Shown here: positions 17,183-26,088 of the stretch, piece by piece | Layout: each line of letters opens with the position of its first letter | Position numbering within the stretch: the stretch's first letter is position 1 | DNA from: DATAEY01 sp045805565 | Lineage (GTDB): Bacteria > Actinomycetota > Thermoleophilia > Solirubrobacterales > Solirubrobacteraceae | Direction of reading: 5' to 3' | Assembly (NCBI GenBank): GCA_045805565.1 | Contig: JBJMKZ010000036.1 | Span: forward strand, 86,300 to 150,299 | DNA length: 64,000 nt | Made by a program: the position numbers and the translations under genes | Notes under the pieces: model-generated | Seen by the model: the letters and a program-made list of their open reading frames with translations, nothing else | The model's database searches: none | What the model was told of the DNA's origin: nothing

Positions 17183-17575
17183 ATGGCCCAGCACCGAGAT
17201 CCGGTGACCGCCGTCGGAGCGCCGGCGGCGGTCGGTCCCTATGCGCATGCCATCCGCGCCGGCGGACTGCTGTTCTGCTCGGGGCAGGTCGCGCTCGACC
17301 CCGAGTCGGGCGACCTGGCGGCAGGGGGCCATCCCGAGCAGACCGTCCGCTGCCTGGAGAACCTGGCGGCGGTATGCGCGGCGGCGGGGGCCGAGCTGCG
17401 CGACGCGGTGAGGCTCACGGTGTACGTCACCGACATGGGAGCGTTCGAGGAGGTCAACCGGGCCTACTCGGGGTTCTTTTCCTCGGACCCCCCGGCCCGC
17501 AGCGTGGTGGGCGTCACCGCACTGCCGCGGGGATCCCTGGTCGAGATCGACGCCATCGTGGCCCTGCCCGCCTGA
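17183..17575 (+). CDS. ridA: RidA family reactive-intermediate deaminase
   Basis: A 130-residue YjgF/RidA protein that hydrolyses enamine/imine intermediates released by PLP enzymes such as threonine dehydratase. Diagnostic pieces are AVGPYAHAIRAGGLLFCSGQVALDP, the central RLTVYVTDMGAFEEVN and the C-terminal PARSVVGVTALPRGSLVEIDAIV, where the Arg of PARS is the conserved substrate-binding arginine. The ATG at 17183 is preferred over the GTG at 17174. It is followed after 18 bases by ilvA, whose product generates RidA's classical substrate, a strong functional link. Confidence 0.9.
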   Translation: MAQHRDPVTAVGAPAAVGPYAHAIRAGGLLFCSGQVALDPESGDLAAGGHPEQTVRCLENLAAVCAAAGAELRDAVRLTVYVTDMGAFEEVNRAYSGFFSSDPPARSVVGVTALPRGSLVEIDAIVALPA

Positions 17576-17593
17576 GCGCGGGATGATTGGCGG

Positions 17594-18814
17594 GTGGCGG
17601 AGGGCGATCCCACGCTCGACGACATCCGCCGGGCGCGCGCGGAGGGCGCCGGCGTGGTCGTCCACACCCCGGTCCTGTCCTCGCGCACGATCTCCGGGGT
17701 CACCGGCGGAACCGTGCTGCTCAAGGCCGAGAACCTGCAGCGCACGGGGTCGTTCAAGCTGCGAGGCGCACTGGCCAAGATCGGGTCGCTCGGCGAGCGG
17801 CACGTCAAGGGGGTCGTGGCGGGCAGCGCCGGCAACCACGCCCAGGCCGTGGCGTACGCGGCCCGCACCCGCGACCTGCCCTGCGAGGTGTTCATGCCCG
17901 CCGACGCCTCGATCGCCAAGACCGACTCGGCGACCCAGCTGGGCGCGACCGTGCGGGTCGTCGAGGGTTCCGTCGACGACAGCGTGGCGGCGGCCCGCGA
18001 GCACGCCGCGCAGCGGGGGCTGGCGTTCATCCATCCGTTCGACGACCCGGTGGTGATCGCCGGGCAGGCGACGCTGGGGCTCGAGCTGCTGGCGGACGTG
18101 CCCGACCTGGCCAAGGTGGTGGTCCCGGTGGGAGGCGGCGGGCTGGCGAGCGGGATCGCCATCGCGGTCAAGCGACGCAACCCCCGCATCGAGGTGGTAG
18201 GGATACAGGTCGAGGCATGGCCGGCCGTGCGCGACTCGCTGCGCCGCGGGCGGCCGGTGGAGACCAGGCCCGCCGCCACCATCGCTGACGGAATCGCGGT
18301 CAAACGGCCCGGAGAACTCACCCTGGGGCTGATCGAGCGCTGGCTGGACGGCGTCGAGGTGGTCGCCGAGGACGAGGTGGCCGAGGCGATGGTGCTCCTG
18401 CTCGAGCGAGCCAAGCTGGTGGTCGAGGGCGCCGGTGCGGTGGGCGTGGCGGCGCTGATGGGCGAGGTGGTCGAGCCCGCGGCGCAGGGCGTGACCGTGG
18501 TCGTGCTCTCCGGGGGGAACGTCGACCCCGGCGTGCTGGCCGGGGTGGTGCGCCGTCACGAGAGCAGCGCCGGCCGGCGCCTGGTGGTGCTGACCCGCGT
18601 GGCGGACCGCCCGGGCGGGCTGGCGGCGCTGCTGTCGTGCGTGGCGGCGGCGGGCGCGAACCTGGTCGACGTCTCCCACGTGCGCGAGGGCCTCGACCTG
18701 CACGTGCGCGAGACGGCGGTCGAGCTGGTGATGGAGACACGCGGCCCGGAGCACGCCGACCAGGTCCTCGCCGCCCTGCGCGAGCGCGAATACGAGGCGC
18801 GCGTGCTGCGCTGA
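17594..18814 (+). CDS. ilvA: Threonine ammonia-lyase with C-terminal ACT domain
   Basis: A 406-residue PLP enzyme turning threonine into 2-oxobutyrate and ammonia, the first committed step toward isoleucine. The PLP lysine is Lys55 in RTGSFKLRGA; SAGNHAQAVA binds the substrate carboxylate, and VVPVGGGGLASGIA is the phosphate-binding glycine loop. The last 75 residues (VVLTRVADRPGGLAALLSCVA onward) form one ACT domain, the layout of short biosynthetic/catabolic enzymes (TdcB/IlvA of the shorter class). The GTG start at 17594 follows ridA closely; nagA begins 3 bases after its stop. Confidence 0.93.
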   Translation: MAEGDPTLDDIRRARAEGAGVVVHTPVLSSRTISGVTGGTVLLKAENLQRTGSFKLRGALAKIGSLGERHVKGVVAGSAGNHAQAVAYAARTRDLPCEVFMPADASIAKTDSATQLGATVRVVEGSVDDSVAAAREHAAQRGLAFIHPFDDPVVIAGQATLGLELLADVPDLAKVVVPVGGGGLASGIAIAVKRRNPRIEVVGIQVEAWPAVRDSLRRGRPVETRPAATIADGIAVKRPGELTLGLIERWLDGVEVVAEDEVAEAMVLLLERAKLVVEGAGAVGVAALMGEVVEPAAQGVTVVVLSGGNVDPGVLAGVVRRHESSAGRRLVVLTRVADRPGGLAALLSCVAAAGANLVDVSHVREGLDLHVRETAVELVMETRGPEHADQVLAALREREYEARVLR

Positions 18815-18817
18815 GCG

Positions 18818-19939
18818 GTGGCCGACGTGGGCGATCGCAGGCGATTGGGCGTCCGCGCGGCGCTCGTCGACGGAGTCCTGGTGGAGGGCGACGTCGCGGT
18901 CGCGGAGGGGCGGGTCGCCGGGCTCGGCGTCCGGCCGGCCGGCCGGGGAGGTGTCGCGGTGCCCGGCTTCGTGGACATCCACGTCAACGGCTTCGCCGGC
19001 GTCGATTTCCTGGCCGCCGACGCCGCGGGCTACGACCGGGCGGCCGAGGCGCTGGCGGCGACCGGGGTCACCGCCTTCCTGCCCACCTTCGTCCCGTGCC
19101 CGCTCGACGCGTTCCGCGAGGCGATCGCGACGGTCGCCGGCGTGCAGACCCGGCTGCGCCCGCGCGCGCTCGGCGTCCACCTCGAGGGCCCGTTCCTGTC
19201 TCCCCGCTGGGCCGGCGCGCACGATCCGGCCCACCTGCGCGACCCCGAGCCGGACATCGCCCGCCACCTGTGCGACGCCGGCCCGGTGCGGATGATGACG
19301 CTGGCGCCCGAGCTTCCGGGGGCGACGGAGCTGATCGAGTACCTGGTCGCGCGCGGGATCGCGGTGTCGTGCGGGCACAGCGACGCCGACGCGGCCACCG
19401 CCCACGCCGCGTTCGAGCACGGCGCGGCGGCGATCACCCACGTGCACAACGCCCACCGTCGCTGGCAGCCGCGCGACCCGGGGCTCGGCGGAGCGGCGGT
19501 CGCGCGCCCCGGGGTGACCGTGCAGGCGATCGTGGACCACGTCCACCTGGCTCCCGAGACCGCCTACGCCACCTTCCTGGCCGCGCGGGAGCGGTTTTGC
19601 CTGGTCACCGACGCCATCGCGGGCGCCGGGCTCGGTCCCGGGCGGTACCCGCTAGGGCCGGGCACCGTCCACGTCGCCGACCGCGCCTCCCGCCGCGATG
19701 ACGGCACGCTGGCCGGAAGCGTGCTGACCATGGAGCGCGCGGTGCGCAACCTGACCGCGATGGGGGCCACCCTGGGCGACGCCGTCCATGCCGCCGCCCG
19801 GGTGCCCGCCCGGCTCGTCGGGCGGCCGGAGCTCGGCGTCCTGCGCGAGGGCGGCATGGCCGACGTCACGGTGCTCGACGACGACCTTCGGATAGTGCGC
19901 ACCGTGGTGGACGGACGCGAGGCGTTCGCGCGGGCCTAG
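18818..19939 (+). CDS. nagA: N-acetylglucosamine-6-phosphate deacetylase
   Basis: A 373-residue amidohydrolase that removes acetate from GlcNAc-6-phosphate, feeding amino-sugar recycling. Blocks seen are PGFVDIHVNGFAGVDF (family DxHxNG motif after strand 1), GVHLEGPFLSP (metal Glu), SCGHSDADAA (metal His), ITHVHNAHRRWQ (metal His and substrate Asn/Ala) and CLVTDAIAGAG (catalytic Asp). The usual THLFNAM reads THVHNAH here. GTG start at 18818, 3 bases after the ilvA stop. No nagB or PTS genes are adjacent. Confidence 0.9.
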   Translation: MADVGDRRRLGVRAALVDGVLVEGDVAVAEGRVAGLGVRPAGRGGVAVPGFVDIHVNGFAGVDFLAADAAGYDRAAEALAATGVTAFLPTFVPCPLDAFREAIATVAGVQTRLRPRALGVHLEGPFLSPRWAGAHDPAHLRDPEPDIARHLCDAGPVRMMTLAPELPGATELIEYLVARGIAVSCGHSDADAATAHAAFEHGAAAITHVHNAHRRWQPRDPGLGGAAVARPGVTVQAIVDHVHLAPETAYATFLAARERFCLVTDAIAGAGLGPGRYPLGPGTVHVADRASRRDDGTLAGSVLTMERAVRNLTAMGATLGDAVHAAARVPARLVGRPELGVLREGGMADVTVLDDDLRIVRTVVDGREAFARA

Positions 19940-19977
19940 ACCCTCGACCGCCGACGATCGCCGCGCCGGCGCTCGAT

Positions 19978-21075
19978 CTACATGACGCCCGCCTTCCGGC
20001 ACGGCTCCGCGTACTCCCCGCGGCAGATCTGCGCCGGCGTGAGGAACCGGTCGGCGATCACCGTGTCCTTGACGTTGGCCTTGGTCACGACGAGGGTGTC
20101 GAGGAGCACGGACGGCACGTCCTCGCGCCCGTTGCTGACCTTCGCCCTGGCGATGTCGGGCGGGCGCCTCCCGTTGGCGATCGGCACCGCCAGGTCGGCG
20201 GCGGTCTGCGCGATGCGCTTGATCGGCTGGTAGACCGTCATCAGCTGCTGCCCGACCAGGATCCGCTGGATCGCCGCCGCCTCGGCGTCCTGTCCGGTGA
20301 CCGGACGGCGGGCGGGATCGATCTGCGCCGCCTTCATCGCGGCGATCGCGCCCCCCGCCATGCCGTCGTTGGCGACGTAGACCCCATCGAAGCCGTCCTT
20401 GCCGGCGCCGGTGATGGCCTGCTCCATCTCCTGCTGGGCCTTGTCAGGGCTCCAGTCGGGGGTGTCGTACTCGCGGATCACCTTCACGCCGGCGGCCTCG
20501 AGCACGCTGCGGGCGCCCTTCTTGTACGGGCCGGCGTTGCTGTCGGTCGGAGCCCCGTTGATCATCACCACCGACGGCCTGGCGCTGCCCTGGCGCCTGA
20601 GCGCGTCGACCAGCGCCCTGCCCTGCTGCTGGCCGACCTTGAACGGATCGATCGAGATGTAGTAGTCGAGATCGGCGTTGGACACCAGCCGGCCGTAGCT
20701 GATCACCGACACCCTGGCGCGCTTGGCGCGCTGGACGATGCTGGCCGCCGACTCGACGTCGACCGCGTCGAGCACCAGCACCCTGGCACCCTGGGTGATG
20801 GCCGCCTCCGCCTGCTGCTGCTGCCTGGCCGGGTCCTGATCGGCGTTGCCGTAGATCACCTGGCAGCGGGGGCAGAGCTCCCTGACCCGCCGCTCGAAGT
20901 TGGGGCGATCCTGCTGCTCGTAGCGCGTCGTCTTGGATTCGGGCAGCAGGAGCGCGATCTTGCCCGCGCCGCCGCCACCGGCCTGCCCGCCGCCGCACCC
21001 GGCCGCTACCAGGACCGCCGACGCGAGCGCGCCGACCGCGATCGAGATCCACCTGCCGCTGCTGCCAAACCGCAT
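19978..21075 (-). CDS. Sugar ABC transporter substrate-binding lipoprotein (xylose/ribose type)
   Basis: A 365-residue periplasmic-binding-protein-like lipoprotein. Signal peptide with lipobox LVAAGC (lipidated Cys27) and a Gly-rich tether, then a type I PBP fold: KIALLLPESKTTRYEQQDRPNFERR, TQGARVLVLDAVDVESAASIV, VISYGRLVSNADLDYYISIDPFKVGQQQG, and GFDGVYVANDGMAGG with VTGQDAE. It most resembles XylF/ChvE-like pentose or hexose binders. The ATG at 21075 has a strong AGGAGG site 7 bases upstream. No permease or ATPase gene lies nearby, so it is an orphan, perhaps serving a transporter encoded elsewhere or left from a lost operon. Confidence 0.9.
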   Translation of the reverse strand: MRFGSSGRWISIAVGALASAVLVAAGCGGGQAGGGGAGKIALLLPESKTTRYEQQDRPNFERRVRELCPRCQVIYGNADQDPARQQQQAEAAITQGARVLVLDAVDVESAASIVQRAKRARVSVISYGRLVSNADLDYYISIDPFKVGQQQGRALVDALRRQGSARPSVVMINGAPTDSNAGPYKKGARSVLEAAGVKVIREYDTPDWSPDKAQQEMEQAITGAGKDGFDGVYVANDGMAGGAIAAMKAAQIDPARRPVTGQDAEAAAIQRILVGQQLMTVYQPIKRIAQTAADLAVPIANGRRPPDIARAKVSNGREDVPSVLLDTLVVTKANVKDTVIADRFLTPAQICRGEYAEPCRKAGVM

Positions 21076-21141
21076 CCGCTGCCTCCTCGGTCTCGACCGG
21101 GCGGGCGGACCCGCCCCCGCTGGCGGCGGACGCTACCGCAG

Positions 21142-21240
21142 CTAGCCGGGCGTGATGTAGGCGCCCGAGAGCCCGCCGTCGACCATCGGTGTAGGAGATC
21201 TGCGAGGTGGCGGCGCCCATTTCGACCAGGTGGTGACCGA
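21142..21240 (-). pseudogene. Remnant of a short-chain dehydrogenase C-terminus
   Basis: Minus-strand translation up to the TAG at 21142-21144 ends VDGGLSGAYITPG, the classic C-terminus of sugar/alcohol SDR enzymes. The codons just upstream fit the same family only in another frame (MGAATSQISYT), and one extra base near 21185 separates the two frames. Nothing upstream is left because the FadR-type gene ends at 21241. It therefore looks like the degraded last 30 codons of an SDR that once sat between the regulator and the sugar-binding protein. Confidence 0.5.
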
Positions 21241-22014
21241 CTACGAGCGCGCGCGCACGTTCGAGCGCGGCTGAGCGCCCGGGGCCGGCCGAGCGCCTCG
21301 CGACTCGGCGGCCATCAGCCCGACGAGGATGTGCTCGGTGCCGGCGAGATGCTCACGTATGAGGCGAACCGACCGGGCGGCGTCGCGGCGCCGCAGCGCC
21401 CTCACCAGGCGGGCGTGCTGGGCATTCGAGCGGGTGAGCACCTGCTCGGGGTGCGGGATGAGAGCGATGAGCTCGCTCATCTGGCCCTGAGCCTCGGTCA
21501 TCGCCGCAACCAGCCGGGAGGAGTGCGCCGCCTCGGCCAGCGCGATGTGGAAGCGGGTGTCGGCACGCCGGTAGACCTCGAACCGGGGCGCCCCCGCCAT
21601 GCTCTCGACCAGCCGTTCCATGCGCTCGAGGTCGCTCGCGCCGGCCCGCTCGACCGCCAGCACGACCGCCCCGGTCTCGACCGCCACGCGACCGTCGAGG
21701 ACGTCCCGCATGGCGGCCGCGGACGGCCTGGCCGAGCCGGCCGCCAGCGGGGGCGACTCGACCACGAACGTGCCTCCGGCCCGACCCCGAACGGCGACCA
21801 GGTGGCCGCTCTGGACCAGGGTGGTCAGCGCGTGGCGCAGCGTCGAGCGGGAGATCCCGAGCTGGGCGGCGAGCTCTCGCTCGGGCGGCAGGCGGCTGCC
21901 CGGAGCGAGCAGCCCCAGCTTGATGGCGTTGCCCAGGCGCTCGACGGTCTCCTCGAAGGTGGTCGGCGGCGCGACGGGCTCGAACACGGCGGCGATCGCG
22001 GCGCTGGACTCCAT
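21241..22014 (-). CDS. FadR-subfamily GntR transcriptional regulator (FCD domain)
   Basis: A 257-residue regulator with an N-terminal winged helix (residues 20-90; LLAPGSRLPPERELAAQLGISRSTLRHALTTLVQSGHLVAVRGRAGGTFVV) and an all-helical FCD effector domain (about 100-230), including the metal-ligand histidines seen in ADTRFHIALAEAAHSSRL and QHARLVRALRRRD. FCD regulators usually sense organic acids or sugar derivatives. Its neighbours, a sugar-binding lipoprotein and an SDR remnant, suggest that it once controlled a sugar catabolic operon. Confidence 0.9.
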   Translation of the reverse strand: MESSAAIAAVFEPVAPPTTFEETVERLGNAIKLGLLAPGSRLPPERELAAQLGISRSTLRHALTTLVQSGHLVAVRGRAGGTFVVESPPLAAGSARPSAAAMRDVLDGRVAVETGAVVLAVERAGASDLERMERLVESMAGAPRFEVYRRADTRFHIALAEAAHSSRLVAAMTEAQGQMSELIALIPHPEQVLTRSNAQHARLVRALRRRDAARSVRLIREHLAGTEHILVGLMAAESRGARPAPGAQPRSNVRARS

Positions 22015-22110
22015 CGGCCAAAGGTACTCGGCCCGGGCCTTTTTGCCGGTGCCCGACGACGCCGGTCAGGCGGGGGACCGGCGGGCGGCAGCGGCGTCCC
22101 GGGGGCGGGG

Positions 22111-23115
22111 CTAGCAACCGCCGCCGGAGGTGAACTTGACCACGCGGCGGTAGTCGGACACGTAGACGTGGCATGCGCGGTCCGCCGCCACGTAGGTGGG
22201 GCTCTGGAGCAGTCCCTGGCCGAAGGCCTCGAGGAACTGGCCCGAGCCCGTGAGCCGCTGGATCCGGTAGTTGTTGAGGTCGGCGACGTACAGGTTGCCG
22301 CGCGGGTCGGTCGCGAGCCCCCAGGGAGACAGGAACTGGCCCGGGCCCGAGCCGGTCGAACCGATGATCTGGATCAGGCGTCCGCTCCGCGAGAAGCGCT
22401 GGATGCGGTTGAGCTCGCGATCGGAGACGTAGACCGATCCGTCCGGCCCGATCGCGACTCCGAAAGGCGCGATGAACCGGCCGGGGCCCTGGCCGAAGCC
22501 GCCGATCTGGCCGCGGCTGGCCCCGGTGGGGCCGTAGACGTTGACCCGCGAGTTGTTGAGGTCGGCGACATAGGTGATGCCCGCCCGGCGAGCGATCCCG
22601 AACGGGTTTTGGACCTGGCCCCGCGCCGACCCTCGCGACAGCCCGAAGAACATGCGGTACGGCCTGCGGACGGCGAAGATCCGCAACAGCGCGCCGCTAC
22701 GCGCGAATTCCTCGATCCGGTCGTTGCCGTTCATGGCCACGAACAGATGGCCGACGCTCCAGACGAGGCCCTCGGGCCGGAAGACCGCCCCGGGCAGCAC
22801 GTTGGCGCGAGTGGGCCGGATGCCGTGGCCCCGGGCCCGGAGGCGTCCGAGATACACGCCGCTGGGCGAGAAGCGGGCGATCCTCGAGTTGAGCGCGTCG
22901 GCCACCCACAGGTTGCCGGCGGGATCGACGCTCAGTCCGGTCGGCGACTTGTACGTGCGAAACAGGTTGGCACCCCGCAGCGGGAACCCGAACCCGTAGG
23001 GGCCGCCGCCGACCTGGCCGAAGGCGCGCTCGTAGGTGAAGTTGGCCTCGGCGCCCCCGGCGCAGACCGCCAGCACGACAGCCGCCATGACAGCGGTCGC
23101 AGCCAGGCGCCTCAT
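22111..23115 (-). CDS. Secreted NHL-repeat beta-propeller protein
   Basis: A 334-residue exported protein: signal peptide (residues 1-24, MRRLAATAVMAAVVLAVCAGGAEA) followed by about six NHL repeats, recognisable as PTGLSVDPAGNLWVADALNSRI, PFGVAIGPDGSVYVSDRELNRI and PWGLATDPRGNLYVADLNNYRI, each with the GxxxVxDxxNxRI core. Such six-bladed propellers bind proteins or small molecules and are abundant in Thermoleophilia. The ATG at 23115 overlaps the TGA of the upstream gene (ATGA), so both secreted proteins are translated together. Confidence 0.85.
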   Translation of the reverse strand: MRRLAATAVMAAVVLAVCAGGAEANFTYERAFGQVGGGPYGFGFPLRGANLFRTYKSPTGLSVDPAGNLWVADALNSRIARFSPSGVYLGRLRARGHGIRPTRANVLPGAVFRPEGLVWSVGHLFVAMNGNDRIEEFARSGALLRIFAVRRPYRMFFGLSRGSARGQVQNPFGIARRAGITYVADLNNSRVNVYGPTGASRGQIGGFGQGPGRFIAPFGVAIGPDGSVYVSDRELNRIQRFSRSGRLIQIIGSTGSGPGQFLSPWGLATDPRGNLYVADLNNYRIQRLTGSGQFLEAFGQGLLQSPTYVAADRACHVYVSDYRRVVKFTSGGGC

Positions 23116-24035
23116 GAGCCGCGACCGCGCATGAACAGCCGGTAGGTGGTCGCCGACGTCCGGGTGGTCGCGCCCTGGTCGTGCTGGACGATCGTCGCCC
23201 GGGCGGCGATCGTGCCCCGGCGCAGCACGACCCGGCCGTAGCGGTTGATGATTATCCGCGTCGCCGGGGCGTCGTTGACCCTCAGCGAGAACGGTGCCGA
23301 GCCGATCACCCGGCCGCGATAGCGCAAGGTGATCCGCCCGCTGCAGAACACGTAGTCGTCGACCGGGCACTTGAGCCGCGCGTAGCCGGCGAACGTCCAC
23401 GGCGAGACCGGCATCGACCGGGTCCGGATCGGCCGGGCGCCGAGGAACGGGGTGAAGTCGACGTGCCTGCCACCGCCGGAGAGGACGATGCTGTTGGCGC
23501 CGGTCGCCCGCAGATCGAAGGCCGGGACCGGGAGCTGGAAGAAGTAGAACGACCCGTAGGGGGTCATGCGCCCCAGGGTCACCGGGCTGCGACCGGCCTG
23601 CATCGTGAACCAGACCAGTCCCGACGGCCCGGCGATGATCCGGCGGGGGTTGTAGGCGACCTTGAAGAAGTTGGCGGCCCCGTTGGGGGCGATGCGGGCG
23701 ATCGTCTGGGCACGCGGAACCGTGACGTAGGCCGCGCCATCGGGTCCGGCGGCGATGTCCCCGGCGGCCGCCGGCAGCGCCACCGATCCGGATCCCACGG
23801 GGCCGGCGAAGCTCACCGCGTTGCGATGTATGGAAAAGCCGGTGCCGCCGGTCTGGGCCGAGGAGCTGGCGCCGCCGACCGGTGCCTGCCCGGCCGAGAC
23901 CACGCAGCGAGGCGGGTTGCAGAAGGTGGCCTGGGCCGGCGCGGCCGCTGCCAGGGCGCCCGCGAGGAGCGCGACGACCGAGAGCGCGAGCCGTCGGCGC
24001 AGCGGTCGTGTCCCGTGAAGTCGGCGCATTCCCAT
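23112..24035 (-). CDS. Secreted protein with propeller-like repeats (virginiamycin B lyase-like fold)
   Basis: A 307-residue exported protein of unknown role. A long signal peptide (residues 1-36, ending APAQA) precedes Vgb/streptogramin-lyase-like blades: GDIAAGPDGAAYVTVPRAQTIARIAPNG and RRIIAGPSGLVWFTMQAGRSPVTLGRMTP. Only about three blades are visible; residues 200-307 are beta-rich and basic with a Cys pair (LKCPVDDYVFCSG) that may form a disulfide. The catalytic His/Glu set of true virginiamycin lyase is not evident. Coupled to the NHL gene by a 4-base overlap. Confidence 0.7.
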   Translation of the reverse strand: MGMRRLHGTRPLRRRLALSVVALLAGALAAAAPAQATFCNPPRCVVSAGQAPVGGASSSAQTGGTGFSIHRNAVSFAGPVGSGSVALPAAAGDIAAGPDGAAYVTVPRAQTIARIAPNGAANFFKVAYNPRRIIAGPSGLVWFTMQAGRSPVTLGRMTPYGSFYFFQLPVPAFDLRATGANSIVLSGGGRHVDFTPFLGARPIRTRSMPVSPWTFAGYARLKCPVDDYVFCSGRITLRYRGRVIGSAPFSLRVNDAPATRIIINRYGRVVLRRGTIAARATIVQHDQGATTRTSATTYRLFMRGRGS

Positions 24036-24134
24036 CGCCCAGGGCAGGTGGTGGATAAATATTTCCGGATCGGGTCGGTTCGAATCCCCGGCTCCCGCGG
24101 GTGCACGGGCTCGCCCATAGTTTCGACGCCGAGG

Positions 24135-25577
24135 TCAGCGATGGTCACGCAGGACAGCGCGCTTGACCTTCCCGCTCGCCGTCTTGGGCAGCTCGCCCGC
24201 GAAGTCGACCAGGCGGGGGTACTTGTACGGCGCCGTCTGGGCCCTGACGTGCTCCTGGAGCTCGTGGGCGAGGCGGCGTCCCGGCCGGTAGCCGTCGCAC
24301 AGCACCACCACCGCCCGCACGACCGAGCCGCGCTCCTCGTCGGGGGCGGCCACCACGGCCGCCTCCGCCACCGCCGGGTGCTCGACCAGCGCCGACTCCA
24401 CCTCGAAGGGGCCGATCCGGTAGCCGGCGGAGATGATCACGTCGTCCGAGCGCCCCTCGAAGTAGAGGTAGCTGTCCTCGTCGCGGCTGACCCGGTCGCC
24501 CGTGTGCCACGCGCTGGCCTCCGAGGCGTTGCGCTCGCCCAGGTAGCGCAGGAAGAAGGTGGGGTCGGTGGCGGGGTCGGACAGCACCAGCTCGCCGTCC
24601 TCGACGTCGAGCTCGACCCCGGGCAGCGCACGACCCATCGAGCCAGGGCGGGTGCGCTCGCCGGGCGGATTCCCGGTCAGCTGCCCGGTCTCGGTCTGGC
24701 CGTAGCCGTCCCGTACGTCGATGCCGGTGGCGGTCTTCCACTCCCGCAGGACCTCGGGGTTGAGCGCCTCCCCCGCCGCCACCAGGCTGCGGATCGCCGG
24801 CAGCCGGCGCAGGCGGGCCCGCTTGGCGATCACCCGGTACTCGGTGGGCGCCATGCACAGCACGTTCACGCGCTCGCGCTCCACCAGGTCCAGCCGCTCG
24901 TCGGGGTCGAAGCGCGCGTCGTGCAGGAGCGCGGTCGCGCCGCGCAGCCACGCGGCGACGAACGAGTTGCGCGCCGACTTCGACCATCCGCTGGCGGCGG
25001 TGCACCAGACGAGATCGCCTGGGCGGGCGTCGAGCCAGTGGCGGGCCTGGAGCCGCTGGCCGGCCAGATAGCGCTGCCCGTGCAGGACGCCCTTCGGCTC
25101 TCCGGCGGTCCCGCTGGTGAAGGTGATCAGGCACGGGTCGTGGGGGTCGAGATCGACCACCGGCAGCGGCTGCGCCTCCCACAGCGACGGATCGGGGACG
25201 GTCAGCACCTCGCACTGCGGCCGCGCCGCCGACAGCTCGCCGAGGTCGCGCTCGTCGGCGACGATCAGCGCTGGGCGCGCGGCCTCGAGACGGTGGCGCA
25301 GGTCCCGCGACCGCAGCTGCTCGGTGCACGGCAGCGCCACCGCCCCGAGACGGAAGCAGGCGACCATGGTGTAGACCCACTCCGGCCGGTTGCCGACCAG
25401 CGTCATCACCACCTCGCCGCGACCGACGCCGCGGGAGGCGAGGGTGCCCGCCAGCCGCGCGCTGCGGTCGGCGAGCTCGCCGAAGCGGTGCTCCCGCCGC
25501 GCCCCGTCGGCGGCGATCTCCACCAGCGCCCGTCCGTCCGAGGCGGCCGCATCCACGACGTCGCGCGCGAAGTTCAC
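24135..25577 (-). CDS. Acyl-CoA synthetase (AMP-forming)
   Basis: A 480-residue ANL-superfamily enzyme activating a carboxylic acid to acyl-CoA through an acyl-adenylate. The ATP loop is TFTSGTAGEPKGVLHG (about 154-169), the adenine motif DGYGQTETGQL, the hinge/ATP-ribose motif HTGDRVSRDEDSYLYFEGRSDDVI, and the C-terminal lysine in LPKTASGKVKRAVLRD. Its compact length and AASGWSKSARNSF segment resemble medium-chain ligases of the MACS type. Likely supplies substrates to the acyl-CoA dehydrogenases in this region. ATG at 25577. Confidence 0.9.
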   Translation of the reverse strand: MNFARDVVDAAASDGRALVEIAADGARREHRFGELADRSARLAGTLASRGVGRGEVVMTLVGNRPEWVYTMVACFRLGAVALPCTEQLRSRDLRHRLEAARPALIVADERDLGELSAARPQCEVLTVPDPSLWEAQPLPVVDLDPHDPCLITFTSGTAGEPKGVLHGQRYLAGQRLQARHWLDARPGDLVWCTAASGWSKSARNSFVAAWLRGATALLHDARFDPDERLDLVERERVNVLCMAPTEYRVIAKRARLRRLPAIRSLVAAGEALNPEVLREWKTATGIDVRDGYGQTETGQLTGNPPGERTRPGSMGRALPGVELDVEDGELVLSDPATDPTFFLRYLGERNASEASAWHTGDRVSRDEDSYLYFEGRSDDVIISAGYRIGPFEVESALVEHPAVAEAAVVAAPDEERGSVVRAVVVLCDGYRPGRRLAHELQEHVRAQTAPYKYPRLVDFAGELPKTASGKVKRAVLRDHR

Positions 25578-25616
25578 CCTGCGAGGCTAGCGGCGAGCCG
25601 ACTAGGATCGCCGCCC

Positions 25617-25988
25617 GTGTGGGAAGCGATCCGCTGGCTGCACCTGGTGGCGATGGCCTTCTTCGTGGGCGGCCAGCTCATGCTGGCGGGGGCGGTGGTC
25701 CCGGTCCTGCGCGGGACGGGCGACCGCGCGCCGATGCGGGCGATCGCGCGGCGGTTCGGCTACGGCACGCTCATCGCAATCGCCGTGCTGGCCGCCACCG
25801 GCGCCACGCTGGCGACGCGCTTCCATCAGTGGGGCGCGCCCGCCCTGCACGCCAAGCTGGCCCTGGTGGTGGTGGTCGCCGCGCTGATCCTCGCCCATCT
25901 GCGACGCCCGGACCTGCACGTGCTCGACGCCGCGATCTTCCTGGTCTCGCTGGCGATCGTGTGGCTGGGCGTGGGACTCGCGCACTAG
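25617..25988 (+). CDS. Four-helix integral membrane protein
   Basis: A 123-residue protein made of four hydrophobic helices (about residues 5-28, 46-66, 76-95 and 102-121), beginning VWEAIRWLHLVAMAFFVGGQL. The His in the first helix and the overall plan resemble small CopD/DUF2269-like membrane proteins, but no firm family is recognised. The GTG at 25617 starts 39 bases from the divergent acyl-CoA synthetase start, so the two share a promoter region. Confidence 0.65.
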   Translation: MWEAIRWLHLVAMAFFVGGQLMLAGAVVPVLRGTGDRAPMRAIARRFGYGTLIAIAVLAATGATLATRFHQWGAPALHAKLALVVVVAALILAHLRRPDLHVLDAAIFLVSLAIVWLGVGLAH

Positions 25989-26088
25989 ACGACCCCGCGG
26001 CTCTCGCCCGCCGAGGCTGCCGAGGCGCCGCCGGTATCCTCCCTCCCCCTCGGATCAGGCGAAACCCGACCCCGGAGCCGCACTCGAC

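Noticed and set aside
24077..24096. GGTTCGAATCCCCGGCTCCC resembles the T-arm and 3' end of a tRNA and could be an attachment-site remnant.
   Set aside because: Only two of five T-stem pairs can form, no anticodon or D-arm is found at the proper distance on either strand, and no integrase or direct repeat is nearby. It is recorded as a chance match or very old remnant.
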